Shown one piece after another: positions 9,644-19,271 of a stretch of 64,000 nt of DNA. The stretch lies in the NCBI RefSeq assembly GCF_000429165.1, contig NZ_AUBI01000005.1, positions 124,001 to 188,000 on the forward strand, written 5' to 3'. The first letter of the stretch is position 1. Each line of letters begins with the position of its first letter. Source of the stretch: Acetobacter nitrogenifigens DSM 23921 = NBRC 105050 (GTDB taxonomy: Bacteria > Pseudomonadota > Alphaproteobacteria > Acetobacterales > Acetobacteraceae). The position numbers were made by a program, and so were the translations under genes. The notes beneath the pieces are model-generated. The model saw only the letters and a program-made list of their open reading frames with translations. It was not told the DNA's origin and made no database searches.

Positions 9644-10822
9644 TTATCCCTGTCGTGAGAGGTAAGCGCCGATACGGTCGCACGCTTCGGAAAGAACGTT
9701 GGCTTCCGCCGCAAAACAAAGACGCAGGCACCCCTCGCCACGCGGCCCGAAAGCAACGCCCGGCGCAAGTCCGACACGCTCCTTGCGCAGCAGATCCAAC
9801 GCGAGTGCAAAACTGTCGTCACAGCCTTCGACACGGAAAAATGCGTACATGGCGCCTTCTGGCCGGGGAACCTGCAACCTCGGAATGGCGCGAAGGCGCT
9901 CAACCACCAGATCCCGGTTGGCGCGATACCGTGCGCGCATCTCAGCCAGAAACGCCTCGCCATCACGAAGCGCCACCACGCCCGCGTGCTGGATGAAGGG
10001 GGCGACGCAGGAGATGCTGTACTCGCCAAGCATCGCGAGTGTCGGCAGCAACGTCGGCGGCGCCACGATCCAGCCCAGCCTCCAGCCGGTCATCGCCCAG
10101 TTCTTGGAAAAGGAATTGATCGAGACGACCCGATCCTCCGGCGTCGCGATATCCAGAAACGACGGTGCGCAGTCGCCAGAGAAAACGACACGCTCATAGA
10201 CGTCGTCAGCAAGAATCCAGACGCCGAGACGACGGCAATGCGCCAGGATCGTCTCTTGCTCCGCACGGGTCAGCATCCAGCCGCTGGGATTTCCCGGCGC
10301 GTTCAACATGACCATCCGCGTCTCAGGCGTGATGGCGTCCAGCAACACGTCCATGTCGAGCCGCCAGACGTCCCCGTCGAGCGTCAGGTCCGGCGATACG
10401 ACTTCCGCGCCGCGAACGGCTGGAATGCCGCTTAAGTTGGGCCAGTAAGGACCGGGCAGAACAACCCGATCGCCCGGAGAAAGGAGCGCGTCGCAGGCAA
10501 GCTGAATCGCATTGACGCCCGATGACGCGACAAATATCCGCTCCACCTCGATATCGCGGCCAAGACGCGCGTTGTAATCTGACAGCGCCTGTCGCAACGG
10601 CGGCACGCCAAAATTCGAAACATAGAATGTATGCCCGTCATCGAGCGCGGCAGTCGCCGCGTCGCGGATGAATTTCGGCGTGACCCTGTCCGGCTCCCCG
10701 AACCAGAGTTTGATGACGCCTTCAAGATCCGCGCCCTGTTCAGCGACTTTCTGAATCAGCGAGGGTCTTACGGCGCTCAGGCCAGGTCTGGGCGCAGCCA
10801 GATCCGCGAATTCAACAGACAC
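9644..10822 (-). CDS. PLP-dependent aminotransferase, class I/II (aspartate aminotransferase-like)
   Basis: Transfers an amino group between an amino acid and a 2-oxo acid in the cytosol. The 392-residue protein has the fold type I layout: the VASSGVNAIQLACDALLSPG segment, the NAPGNPSG loop, the ILADDVYERVVF motif with the cofactor Asp, and the PLP lysine in SINSFSKNWAMTGWRLGW. This resembles the AspC/AlaT-like subgroup, but substrate choice cannot be fixed from motifs. It precedes the LolA-like gene by 4 bases and probably shares its transcript, with no obvious functional tie. Confidence 0.88.
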   Translation of the reverse strand: MSVEFADLAAPRPGLSAVRPSLIQKVAEQGADLEGVIKLWFGEPDRVTPKFIRDAATAALDDGHTFYVSNFGVPPLRQALSDYNARLGRDIEVERIFVASSGVNAIQLACDALLSPGDRVVLPGPYWPNLSGIPAVRGAEVVSPDLTLDGDVWRLDMDVLLDAITPETRMVMLNAPGNPSGWMLTRAEQETILAHCRRLGVWILADDVYERVVFSGDCAPSFLDIATPEDRVVSINSFSKNWAMTGWRLGWIVAPPTLLPTLAMLGEYSISCVAPFIQHAGVVALRDGEAFLAEMRARYRANRDLVVERLRAIPRLQVPRPEGAMYAFFRVEGCDDSFALALDLLRKERVGLAPGVAFGPRGEGCLRLCFAAEANVLSEACDRIGAYLSRQG

Positions 10823-10972
10823 CAGGCATCTACTCCCGTCGATCTCCGGAACGCCGTTCCGCGTCAGGCCGCCCCGACGCCCCCCGTTTCAGGCGAGATC
10901 AGGCCCGCCCGTCAAGGCTGTCGCCCCGAAAGAACCCGGAAATCGTGGCGGAACAATGAACGCGCCGGAGCC

Positions 10973-11932
10973 TCAGCCTGCGCTGCCGATCAGAACGCCG
11001 GTGATGAACACCAGCAGACCACCGAAAATGATTTGCACGATGGCCGAGCCAAACGGCGTTTCCTGATATTTCCAGCGTATCCACGCTATCGCAATCAACT
11101 CCACCACCACGACGCCCATGGCCACCGCCATGGCTGTCGCGAAACTATCGATCAGGAACGGCAGGGTGTGCCCTACGCCGCCAAGCGTCGTCATCGCGCC
11201 GCACACCAGCCCGCGTAACAGCGGCGCACCTCGCCCGGAGAGTTTTCCGTCGTCGGACAGCGCCTCCGCGAACCCCATGGATATGCCTGCGCCCAGAGAC
11301 GCCGCCAGACCGACCAGAAAGGCGTTCCAGGGGGCGTGCGTCGCGAGGGCCGCCGCGAACACTGGCGCAAGCGTCGAGACAGAACCATCCATAAGCCCCA
11401 CGAGACCGGGCTGAACGATCTGTAAAACGAAGCGCCGCCGGGCCTGCTGATCCTCGGCGTCGCGCTTCTCGAGGGGAAGACGCTGTTCCTCCATCTCCCG
11501 AGCCACGCCGACATGCGTATCCTCGGCCCGCGCCAGATCGCCCAGAAGACGGCGTGTCGCGGCGTCCGTCGTCCTCTGCGCGGCCTCACGATAAAATCTG
11601 GCCGCGTCGGCTTCGATCTCGCTCACGTAACCGCGAATCGTCTCTATGCCTCTGGTGCGAAGCTCCCACGCGGCCTTGCGGGGGATGTAGCCACGAATGT
11701 CCTGACGACGGATCAGCGGAATATGGGAGCCGAAACGTGCAGTGTACGCGTCGATCAGATCCCGCCGATGCTCGTCTTCTTCCGCCGACATCCCGCTAAA
11801 AACGCTGGCGCTGTCAGGGTAGTTCTCTGCAAGCGCATGGGCGAAGTCTGCATAGATGCGACTGTCCTCTTCCTCGTTCGAAATTGCGAGGGCAAGAATT
11901 TCCTGATCGGAGAGGTCTGAGAATTTGCGCAT
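10973..11932 (-). CDS. mbfA: ferritin-like/VIT1 iron exporter (MbfA family)
   Basis: Membrane-bound ferritin-type exporter that removes Fe2+ from the cytosol and protects against iron and peroxide stress in rhizobia and Agrobacterium. The 319-residue protein has an N-terminal rubrerythrin-like domain (about 1-165) with the expected metal ligands in [31 protein letters not shown] and [12 protein letters not shown]1/VIT1 domain (about 175-319) follows, with [20 protein letters not shown] and several membrane helices. In relatives the gene is under Irr control. An imperfect palindrome about 50 bases upstream is a candidate operator, but it is not a clear match to the known Irr element. Confidence 0.9.
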   Translation of the reverse strand: MRKFSDLSDQEILALAISNEEEDSRIYADFAHALAENYPDSASVFSGMSAEEDEHRRDLIDAYTARFGSHIPLIRRQDIRGYIPRKAAWELRTRGIETIRGYVSEIEADAARFYREAAQRTTDAATRRLLGDLARAEDTHVGVAREMEEQRLPLEKRDAEDQQARRRFVLQIVQPGLVGLMDGSVSTLAPVFAAALATHAPWNAFLVGLAASLGAGISMGFAEALSDDGKLSGRGAPLLRGLVCGAMTTLGGVGHTLPFLIDSFATAMAVAMGVVVVELIAIAWIRWKYQETPFGSAIVQIIFGGLLVFITGVLIGSAG

Positions 11933-11984
11933 GCCACCCCTTTACTAAACAAGCGCACAGTTCGCAAAATTTATTACAATAACA

Positions 11985-12007
11985 AGAATGAAAAGCTTTC
12001 TTATTCT
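11985..12007. promoter_or_regulatory. imperfect palindrome upstream of mbfA
   Basis: The dyad AGAATGAAAAGCT / AGCTTTCTTATTCT is centred on AAAGCTTT and lies 53-75 bases before the mbfA start, in an AT-rich stretch. Its position suits an operator for an iron-responsive regulator such as Irr or Fur. The identity of the regulator is inference. Confidence 0.35.
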
Positions 12008-12503
12008 CATGCTCAATTTAGAGAATTTGCGCACGCCTTGTGGCGCCATGCCGCAACTCGACCATAACTCCGAGCATAATCAGGCCATCTTCTTCCGCGT
12101 CGATGCATGAATATGGCTCCGGCACGTGGGTTTGCGCGCATCTTCAATCCGGCAAGCGGCGCATTGGTCGGATAGCGTTTTAGCAGAGCATGCCTTTGTT
12201 GCGGGCTCTCTCGCGATACCCAATGCATCGAGGAAAGTCCTCACTCTACCTGCGAATTGAAGCATTTGACACAGATGCGCTCGCCGCATGCCGGGTAGCC
12301 GTCACGCGCTGAGAATTTGGTATTTTTTGGCTAGAGAACAAAATTTCGCCCAGCACAGATCGCTGCGTTAACGTCGGCAGGCAGAAAATTTTTGATTTTC
12401 AACGAAGAAAATCTACGCCCCGCTGCGCCAGATCATGTGACGACAGGTCATTTCTTCAGAGCCATTACAGGCTGAAAGAGGGCGAAGGCTGAGGGGGCGT
12501 CCG

Positions 12504-12526
12504 GCTCGCCGCGTTCCGCGGCGAGC
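12504..12526. terminator. GC-rich hairpin downstream of the nitronate monooxygenase-like gene
   Basis: Perfect 9-bp stem GCTCGCCGC / GCGGCGAGC with a GTTCC loop, about 20 bases past the stop of the minus-strand gene. The T-run (TTTT) follows on the plus strand only, so on the minus strand it would be a stem without a U-tract. It may be a transcript-end stabiliser or a weak terminator. Confidence 0.4.
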
Positions 12527-12544
12527 TTTTCCGGTTTCCGTCGT

Positions 12545-13963
12545 TCAGCGACCCGTCATGATCCGCTCGACCAGCTGCTTGACCGTGGGGACGAAGCCGT
12601 TCGAGTAGAAAGGGTCTGTCCCGAAGCGCCATGCGCTGGTGCCGCCGAACATAAGGTTGTTGTCAGCCACCAGTTCCTGATCAGGACCATGCGCATGCGC
12701 GATGGTCTGGAGCGTTTTCTGGATGCAGAAGGAGCGCGGGTCGGCCTTGCGGCCGTTGCTGAACTCCGGCTCACGCTGGCTCCAGTTGGAAAACCGGCAC
12801 TCCGAAAGACAACCCATGCAGTCGACCTGATCGGTGACGATTTCCCGGCCCCGCTCCGGCGTGACGAAGATCAGCGTTGAATCGGGCGTCCGCATGGCCT
12901 CGGTGAAGCCCTGAGCCTCCCAGGCGTGGATATGCTCCAGGTCTGTAGGCGTGACGAAGACCAGACGCTTGCGGGCGCCAACGCCATATGCGGCGACGTG
13001 CTCGCCAACCGGCTCCGGCGAAAACGCCACCTGCCGCTCCGACCGCTCACGCAGTTCCTGCAGGAAGCTGTTGTTCACGGCGGAAGAGTAGAAGCCTGTG
13101 GGCGAGAAGCGGTTGAGGAACACATCCCCTTCCTTCAGCGTCAGCAGACGCTGCTTCCAGGCTTCCGGAATGGGGCTTTCCTTGGTCAGCAGCGGCCGCG
13201 TGCCGAACTGGAAGATGATCGGCCCGAGTTCCGGGTTGTCGATCCAGTCCTGCCATTCTTCCAGCCACCAGACGCCGCCAGCCATGATGATTGGCGTATC
13301 GCCCAATCCGAACTCGCGCATCAGCTTTCGCAGAGCTACGACCCGCGGATACGGGTCTTCCGGGTTGAGAGGGTTTTCGGTGTTGGACAGACCGTTGTGA
13401 CCACCCGCGCGCCACGGATCCTCGTAGACGACGCCGCCGAGCAAATGCGCCGTCTTGTTATACGCCCGCTTCCACAGCGCGCTGAACGCGCGTGCGGAGG
13501 AGACGATCGGGTAATAATGGACGCCGAAACGGGCCGCGATGTCGGACAGGCGATACGGCATGCCAGCGCCACATGTCAGGCCATGAATCAGCCCCTTCGC
13601 GCCCTCCAGAACGCCAGCGATAACACGCTCGGCGCCGCCCATTTCCCACAGGATGTTGGCGTGGACACGCCCTTTTCCGGACGACTGCTCATGCGCAATC
13701 TGCGCCTGGGCGATACCGCCGCGAATGGCGTAGTCAATCAGTTCCTCGTGCCGCTCGCGCCGTGTCCGGCCACGATAGATTTGCTGAACGGGCTGACCGT
13801 CCTCGTCGTAGCTGTCAGCGTTGACGAGCGAGACGGTTCCGACGCCGCCAGCCGCCGCCCAGCTTCCCGCTGAAAGGCCGGTCGACACGGAAACGCCTTT
13901 GCCGCCTTCCACCAGCGGCAAAACATCGACGCCTCCAACTCGAACCGCATTGATCGCCTTCAT
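12545..13963 (-). CDS. nitronate monooxygenase-like flavoprotein with C-terminal Cys cluster
   Basis: A 472-residue protein from ATG 13963 (GGGCGG upstream). It has the TIM-barrel, FMN-binding features of the nitronate monooxygenase/2-nitropropane dioxygenase family: GGKGVSVSTG near the start, IHGLTCGAGMPYRL, then DTPIIMAGGVWW and IIFQFGTRPLLT. Members oxidise alkyl nitronates or act as NADH:quinone reductases; the true substrate here is unknown. It is longer than the usual 320-380 residues. The extra C-terminal part carries Cys382, Cys385, Cys389 and Cys413, which could hold a metal or Fe-S cluster (inference). An upstream TTG at 13990 is a less likely start. Confidence 0.75.
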   Translation of the reverse strand: MKAINAVRVGGVDVLPLVEGGKGVSVSTGLSAGSWAAAGGVGTVSLVNADSYDEDGQPVQQIYRGRTRRERHEELIDYAIRGGIAQAQIAHEQSSGKGRVHANILWEMGGAERVIAGVLEGAKGLIHGLTCGAGMPYRLSDIAARFGVHYYPIVSSARAFSALWKRAYNKTAHLLGGVVYEDPWRAGGHNGLSNTENPLNPEDPYPRVVALRKLMREFGLGDTPIIMAGGVWWLEEWQDWIDNPELGPIIFQFGTRPLLTKESPIPEAWKQRLLTLKEGDVFLNRFSPTGFYSSAVNNSFLQELRERSERQVAFSPEPVGEHVAAYGVGARKRLVFVTPTDLEHIHAWEAQGFTEAMRTPDSTLIFVTPERGREIVTDQVDCMGCLSECRFSNWSQREPEFSNGRKADPRSFCIQKTLQTIAHAHGPDQELVADNNLMFGGTSAWRFGTDPFYSNGFVPTVKQLVERIMTGR

Positions 13964-14098
13964 GGCCGCCCTGTCGTTATTCTTGCACAATTGAAGCTCG
14001 CGGCGTCTTTAACGCGCCTTCCGCCGCAACGCTATACGCAAGCGGGCGCTGCGACGCTTCGTCACAACGCCCGCCCTACACCGGAGACTGGACTCCGC

Positions 14099-16246
14099 TC
14101 AGTCTTCGCGGCGAGGCGCGCGCGCAGGCCGATCACCGACCTCTGCACTGATGTCGGCGCCCGTGGCCTGATCCACAACCCGCATGGACAGCTTTACTTT
14201 GCCACGATCGTCAAAACCGACGACCTTCACCTTCACGGCGTCGCCCTGCTTCACGACATCCGTCGTGCGCGCCACGCGGCCCTGCGCCAGTTCGGAGATA
14301 TGAACCAGACCGTCTTTCGCGCCGAGGAAGTTCACAAAGGCGCCGAAATCGGCGGTCTTCACGACCTTGCCGTCGTAGATGCGACCGATTTCCGGCTCAG
14401 CGACAATGCCGTTGATGCGGTTGATCGCCTTCTGCGCCTGCTCGTCGGACATCGCCGCGATGGTGATCGTGCCGTCGTCGCCGATATCGACCTTCGCGCC
14501 GGAATATTCGACGATCTCGCGGATGACCTTGCCGCCGGAGCCGATCACGTCGCGGATCTTCTCTTTCGGCACGCTCATCGTGGTGATCTTCGGCGCCGTG
14601 GAGGACACGTCCGTCCGGCCTTCGGTCAGCGCCTTGGCCATTTCGCCAAGGATGTGCAGGCGGCCGCCGCGCGCCTGATCGAGCGCGATTTCCATGATCT
14701 CAGGCGTGATGGACGTGATCTTGATGTCCATCTGAAGAGCGGTCACGCCCTTCTCTGTGCCTGCGACCTTGAAATCCATGTCGCCGAGGTGATCCTCGTC
14801 GCCAAGGATATCCGACAGAACCGCGAAGCCCTCGTCTTCCTTGATCAGGCCCATGGCGATGCCCGCCACGGGACGCTTCAGCGGAACGCCCGCGTCCATC
14901 AGCGCCAGAGACGTGCCGCAGACGGTCGCCATCGAGGACGAGCCGTTGCTTTCCGTGATCTCGGAAACCACGCGCATCGTGTAGGGGAATTCGGTCTTCG
15001 TCGGCAGCAACGGGTGAACCGCACGCCAGGCCAGCTTGCCATGACCGATCTCACGACGGCCCGGCGAACCCGTGCGGCCGCACTCGCCCACCGAATACGG
15101 AGGGAAGTTGTAGTGCAGCATGAAGTTCGTGCGGTATTCGCCTTCGAGCGCGTCGATCACCTGCTCGTCCTGACCGGTGCCGAGGGTTGCGACGACAAGC
15201 GCCTGCGTCTCGCCACGGGTGAAGAGCGACGAACCATGAGCGCGCGGCAGGATGCCGACTTCCGACACGATCGGACGCACGGTCTTCAGGTCGCGGCCGT
15301 CAATGCGCAGGCCGGTGCTCAGCACCGAACCGCGCACGATGGAAGCCTCCAGATCCTTCAGCATCGGCTTCGCGGCGTCGGCGTTCAGATCGGCGGCGAC
15401 GAGCTTCTCGATGACTGTCTTCTTCGCGGCGGCGATCTTCTCGTAGCGCGCCTGCTTGACCTTCTCCTTGTAGGCGGCGGTCAGCAGCTTGCGGCCAAGG
15501 GTGTCGACCTTCTTGCGAAGAGCGATGGCTTCCTTGGACGGCTCCGGCATGTCCCACGGAGCCTTCGCAGCGTGTTCCGCCAGAGAGATGATCGCGTCGA
15601 TGACCGGCTGGAACGCCTGATGACCGAAGGTCACGGCGCCGAGCATCGTCGCTTCGGACAGTTCGTTCGCTTCGGATTCGACCATCAGCACGCCTTCCGA
15701 CGTGCCTGCGACGACGAGATCAAGCTCGCTGCCCTTGGTCTCTTCGATCGTCGGGTTCAGGACGTATTCGCCGTCCACATAACCGACGCGGCAGGCCGCG
15801 ACCGGGCCGAAGAAGGGGATCCCGGACAGCGTCAGGGCAGCCGAAGCGCCGATCAGCGCCGGGATCGCCGGATCGTTCTCCATATCGTGGGAGAGAACCG
15901 TCGTGATGATCTGGACCTCGTTAAGGAACCCTTCCGGGAACAGCGGACGGATCGGACGGTCGATCAGGCGCGAATTCAGCGTCTCGATCTCGCTGGGACG
16001 ACCTTCGCGCTTGAAGAAGCCGCCAGGAATCTTGCCAGCCGCGTAGGCCTTTTCCTGATAATTGACGGTCAGCGGGAAGAAATCCTGCCCGGCCTTCACG
16101 CTCTTCGCGCCGACGGCGGTGCAGAGCACGATGGTGTCGCCGTAGGTGGCGACGACGGCGCCGTCAGCCTGACGCGCGATCTTGCCGGTTTCGAGGATAA
16201 GGGGCCGGCCGCCCCATTCGATTTCTTTGCGGAAATAATTGAACAT
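14099..16246 (-). CDS. pnp: polyribonucleotide nucleotidyltransferase (PNPase)
   Basis: Phosphorolytic 3'-5' exoribonuclease and degradosome partner that acts in mRNA decay. The 715-residue protein starts [20 protein letters not shown] and has two RNase PH domains ([20 protein letters not shown] in the first; [15 protein letters not shown] and [20 protein letters not shown] in the second). A KH domain follows ([20 protein letters not shown]), then an S1 domain ([19 protein letters not shown]). It lies downstream of rpsO, the classic order, with a hairpin between that in other bacteria serves as terminator and processing site for autoregulation. Confidence 0.97.
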   Translation of the reverse strand: MFNYFRKEIEWGGRPLILETGKIARQADGAVVATYGDTIVLCTAVGAKSVKAGQDFFPLTVNYQEKAYAAGKIPGGFFKREGRPSEIETLNSRLIDRPIRPLFPEGFLNEVQIITTVLSHDMENDPAIPALIGASAALTLSGIPFFGPVAACRVGYVDGEYVLNPTIEETKGSELDLVVAGTSEGVLMVESEANELSEATMLGAVTFGHQAFQPVIDAIISLAEHAAKAPWDMPEPSKEAIALRKKVDTLGRKLLTAAYKEKVKQARYEKIAAAKKTVIEKLVAADLNADAAKPMLKDLEASIVRGSVLSTGLRIDGRDLKTVRPIVSEVGILPRAHGSSLFTRGETQALVVATLGTGQDEQVIDALEGEYRTNFMLHYNFPPYSVGECGRTGSPGRREIGHGKLAWRAVHPLLPTKTEFPYTMRVVSEITESNGSSSMATVCGTSLALMDAGVPLKRPVAGIAMGLIKEDEGFAVLSDILGDEDHLGDMDFKVAGTEKGVTALQMDIKITSITPEIMEIALDQARGGRLHILGEMAKALTEGRTDVSSTAPKITTMSVPKEKIRDVIGSGGKVIREIVEYSGAKVDIGDDGTITIAAMSDEQAQKAINRINGIVAEPEIGRIYDGKVVKTADFGAFVNFLGAKDGLVHISELAQGRVARTTDVVKQGDAVKVKVVGFDDRGKVKLSMRVVDQATGADISAEVGDRPARAPRRED

Positions 16247-16490
16247 GCTTTGTCAGGCCCTTCGGACTGTGACTGCCTCAGTCCCGGATCGTCCAGCGGC
16301 GCCAGCCTGCCTGAGGCTCGACCTGCGCCATGTTTGGTTTCCGGCTGTCGGGACAGCGTCTCGGACGGCATGGTGGCTGACGGAGAGGATTGTCAGAGCG
16401 CCATGTGGCCTGAAACGCCGCAGCATGCCGGGTAACCTTCAGACTACCGGGGTGAGGCGTATGTTGGCTCCGGCCCTGTCGCCGGATGAT

Positions 16491-16523
16491 AAAAAACCGA
16501 GGAACCCGTCTTCGGGGCCTCGG
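16491..16523 (-). terminator. rho-independent terminator between rpsO and pnp
   Basis: Read on the minus strand: CCGAGG, CCCCG, loop AAGA, CGGG, CCTCGG, then a run of six T. This strong stem-loop lies about 90 bases after the rpsO stop. The remaining part of the 364-base rpsO-pnp gap (16247-16610) shows no gene and forms the pnp leader, where PNPase autocontrol would act. Confidence 0.85.
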
Positions 16524-16610
16524 CGCATAGCCATACAGGAATAGCCGGGCCGGGGAAACACAGAGCGCGCGGACATCGGCGGCGCTCTGCGATCCCGACC
16601 CGGCCAGCCG

Positions 16611-16880
16611 TCAGCGACGGAGGCCGAGGCGACCGATCAGCGTCTCGTAACGGCCCTGGCTCTTGCGCTTCAGGTAATCGAGAAGGCTGCGACGGTTGCC
16701 GACCATGACCAGCAAGCCACGGCGGGAGTGGAAGTCCTTCGCGTGCGTCTTCAGGTGCTCGGTCAGGTTGTTGATGCGCTCCGTCAGGATCGCGACCTGA
16801 ACCTCAGGCGATCCCGTGTCGGTCGCGTTCGTGCGGTATTCTTCAATCAGCGCCGTGCGGCGCTCAGCCGTAATCGACAT
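16611..16880 (-). CDS. rpsO: 30S ribosomal protein S15
   Basis: Primary 16S rRNA-binding protein of the small-subunit platform. The 89-residue protein begins [18 protein letters not shown] and contains the family signature [20 protein letters not shown] and the basic run [20 protein letters not shown]. The start at 16880 is set by family length. It sits 20 bases after truB and upstream of pnp. Confidence 0.97.
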   Translation of the reverse strand: MSITAERRTALIEEYRTNATDTGSPEVQVAILTERINNLTEHLKTHAKDFHSRRGLLVMVGNRRSLLDYLKRKSQGRYETLIGRLGLRR

Positions 16881-16900
16881 CATCGTCTCCAGAACAGAAG

Positions 16901-17824
16901 TTAAAGTAGGCGCACGGGCTGCAGCCATCCTTCTTCGAGGCGGCACAACCCAAGCACGCGCTCACCGTCCATCGCGCGCACGACTGCGTCGGGGCCAGTC
17001 TCAGGGATACGTCCCATGAGGTTCAGGAGCCCGAGCGCCTGTCCATGCAACAGAAGAGCCGCTTCGTCGGAGGTCAGGGCCAGCGCCGGGATGTCGGCCA
17101 GCGCGGTCGCGACCGGACGCAGCAGCTCCGGTGAGGCAGGCGCTTCTTCGGCGCTCGCGACGAGTTTGTCCAGAGAAATCGCATCAACCTCTGTGAACGG
17201 GCCAACCCGAAGGCGGCGCAGGGCTGCGATATGTCCTACGGTTCCGCACGCTAGGGCGACGTCTCGCGCAAGGGAGCGCATATAGACGCCTTTGCCGGAT
17301 TCGACTTCGAATACGGCGTGATCCGCGTCGGGCCGGTCGATCAGTTCGAAACGATCGACGCGTGCGGGACGAGGAGGCAACTCCGGCGGACGACCGTCGC
17401 GGGCCATGTCGTAGGCGCGTTCCCCCGCAACTTTCAGAGCGGAGAAAACCGGGGGCACCTGCATGATGTCGCCGGTCAGGCCCTTCGTCGCCTCGCGGAG
17501 CTCGTCGTCAGTGGGGCGCACGTCGGACGTAGCCGTCACTTCGCCGTCGGCGTCGTCGCTATCGCGGGCTTCGCCAAGCCGGAGCGTGAAGTGATACCGC
17601 TTCGTGCCGTCCATGATGTACGGAACGGTTTTCGTCGCAGCCCCCAGCGCGATCGGCAGGAGTCCGGTCGCCAAGGGGTCGAGCGTGCCGCCATGCCCGA
17701 CTTTCTGCGCGTTGAACGCACGTTTGACGATGGCGACAACCGCCGTCGAAGTCAGATCCGTCGGCTTGTCGATCACCAGCCAGCCGTCGAGCGGACGCCC
17801 TTTCCGGACCCGGTTGCGCGCCAT
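16901..17824 (-). CDS. truB: tRNA pseudouridine(55) synthase
   Basis: Isomerises U55 in the T-loop of tRNAs. The 307-residue protein from ATG 17824 (GGTGAGG just upstream) starts [20 protein letters not shown]. The catalytic Asp49 is in [18 protein letters not shown]. The motifs [33 protein letters not shown] and [13 protein letters not shown] are all intact. It heads the truB-rpsO-pnp string. The usual upstream partners rbfA and infB are not in this window; a cell-wall lipoprotein gene precedes it instead. Confidence 0.96.
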   Translation of the reverse strand: MARNRVRKGRPLDGWLVIDKPTDLTSTAVVAIVKRAFNAQKVGHGGTLDPLATGLLPIALGAATKTVPYIMDGTKRYHFTLRLGEARDSDDADGEVTATSDVRPTDDELREATKGLTGDIMQVPPVFSALKVAGERAYDMARDGRPPELPPRPARVDRFELIDRPDADHAVFEVESGKGVYMRSLARDVALACGTVGHIAALRRLRVGPFTEVDAISLDKLVASAEEAPASPELLRPVATALADIPALALTSDEAALLLHGQALGLLNLMGRIPETGPDAVVRAMDGERVLGLCRLEEGWLQPVRLL

Positions 17825-17957
17825 ATTCCTCACCCTCGCCGCTTCACCGCGCCTGTGCGCGGGGATATTCGAAAGGCGCGGGTCTAGCCGAGGCCGGGAC
17901 GGGCGACAATGCTCTCCCACCGACTGATTCCTGCTCTCCGCCTTACGAAGAGCAGAT

Positions 17958-19145
17958 TCAGGTCGAGACGGGAACCGTGAAACACGCCACTGAATGCGTG
18001 TGCAACACGCGACACGCCGCCGTGGCGTCCGACGCCGCGAACCCTGTCAGACGCGCACGATAGAGCGAGCGGGACGCCGACGGGGCCCTCGTCACAATCG
18101 AAGCCAGCCTGCCGGACGCCCCGCCGATAATAGCCTGCGCATGACGAAGCGCCTGACGCGCCTCGGAATCGGACGAGAACGCGCCAACCTGCACCGCCCA
18201 TTGCCCGCCTGAATAGGCGACGACCGGAGCCGCAGGGAGATAATGAGGTTGCGCGACAGCGCGGGGTCGCGCCGACGACGGCTCAACATAGCTGGCGAGT
18301 TCAACCGGCAGAGCCTGCGTCGCCACGGGAGTCGGCGCAGGCATGGACGCTGAAGCGTAGGCGGGAGCGACGTAAGCGGGCTCCGCCGCCGGGACCGGAT
18401 CCGGATGCGGCGTGTCGCGATCCATAAGACAGCCGCTCGGGTCATAGGCCGCGTCAGGGTTACGCAGGCAGCCGTCTGCAGTCCGGGAAAGATCCCCGAC
18501 CGGCGTCGTCGGCGCAGGCGCCGTGACACGCGTGGGCGCAGCGCTGGCGACCTGAACCGGAGCCGAATAGGAATCCGGACCTGCTTCGGTCGGCGTGGCG
18601 TCGCCCAGATGGGGAGAGATCGAAGCCACGTAATTGACCGTTTCGTCCGGCAGAGACCCGCCGTTCTGCAGATATTGCTCAACGCGCCCCGGACCGGCGT
18701 TATAGGCGGCGAGAAAGCCGGGGGAGCCAAATCGGTCGTACATCTGCCGTATATAGGCGGCGCCAGCCAAAATATTGTCGTGAGGATCGAACGGGTCATC
18801 GCCCAGACCATTATTGGCCGCAAGGTCGGACCAGGTCGCGGGCATCAACTGCATCAGTCCCATGGCGCCCGCGCCGGACTGCGTCAGCTCCCCGTTCATG
18901 TATTGATGGCCGCCGGATTCCTGATTCATCACAGCCCGTATCCAGGCCTCGGGCACGGAGAATCGACTCGCGGCCTCCCGGATGTAAGGCCCCCAGGGGT
19001 CGCTGGACGGGCCGGGCGGAGTATAATTCCCCTGCCCCCACTGACTGGGCGAACCGCCCGGTCTGGAACTGCTACAGGCTGCGACGCCGAGCAGAATGGT
19101 CATCGCCGCGCAAGACAACGGCCTGCTCCAACGACGATCCATCAT
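17958..19145 (-). CDS. lytic transglycosylase-SPOR domain lipoprotein
   Basis: Likely cleaves peptidoglycan glycan strands and binds denuded glycans at division or remodelling sites. From ATG 19145 (GGAAGGA upstream) it has 395 residues: a lipoprotein signal peptide ending GVAAC, then an SLT domain (about 40-150) with catalytic Glu in NQESGGH and the supporting motifs GAMGLMQLMPATW and AAYNAGPGRVEQYL. A long Pro/Ala-rich linker follows. The C-terminal SPOR domain begins at GGQWAVQVGAFSSDSEARQA. The SLT-SPOR combination suggests a divisome-linked hydrolase. The 133-base gap to truB makes a shared transcript uncertain. Confidence 0.88.
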   Translation of the reverse strand: MMDRRWSRPLSCAAMTILLGVAACSSSRPGGSPSQWGQGNYTPPGPSSDPWGPYIREAASRFSVPEAWIRAVMNQESGGHQYMNGELTQSGAGAMGLMQLMPATWSDLAANNGLGDDPFDPHDNILAGAAYIRQMYDRFGSPGFLAAYNAGPGRVEQYLQNGGSLPDETVNYVASISPHLGDATPTEAGPDSYSAPVQVASAAPTRVTAPAPTTPVGDLSRTADGCLRNPDAAYDPSGCLMDRDTPHPDPVPAAEPAYVAPAYASASMPAPTPVATQALPVELASYVEPSSARPRAVAQPHYLPAAPVVAYSGGQWAVQVGAFSSDSEARQALRHAQAIIGGASGRLASIVTRAPSASRSLYRARLTGFAASDATAACRVLHTHSVACFTVPVST

Positions 19146-19271
19146 GCTTCCTTCCGTCAACCACCGACCGTTACGCGAACCGTCGGGACGGAGCTGCGGT
19201 CGATATGAGAAGAAAACGAGAATAAGGCGAGAATGCGGCCAATACGTTACCACACCTCGCCTTATGTCTCA

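Larger units (their letters stand above)
11933..12544. other. intergenic, AT-rich in part, no gene seen
   Basis: About 610 bases upstream of mbfA and downstream of the nitronate monooxygenase-like gene. AT-rich patches lie at 11940-12030 and 12310-12420. The first holds the mbfA control region. No frame has both a start signal and family-like sequence. A GC-rich hairpin lies near the right end. Confidence 0.45.

Noticed and set aside
12504..12526. Hairpin plus TTTT as a plus-strand terminator
   Set aside because: No plus-strand gene lies upstream, so the T-run on that side is probably chance; kept only as a possible end structure for the minus-strand gene.
13991..16435. 814-codon plus-strand frame
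   Set aside because: It is antisense to pnp, whose domains are complete; the product has no family features and is very rich in Arg, Asp and His, as is usual for shadow frames in high-GC DNA.
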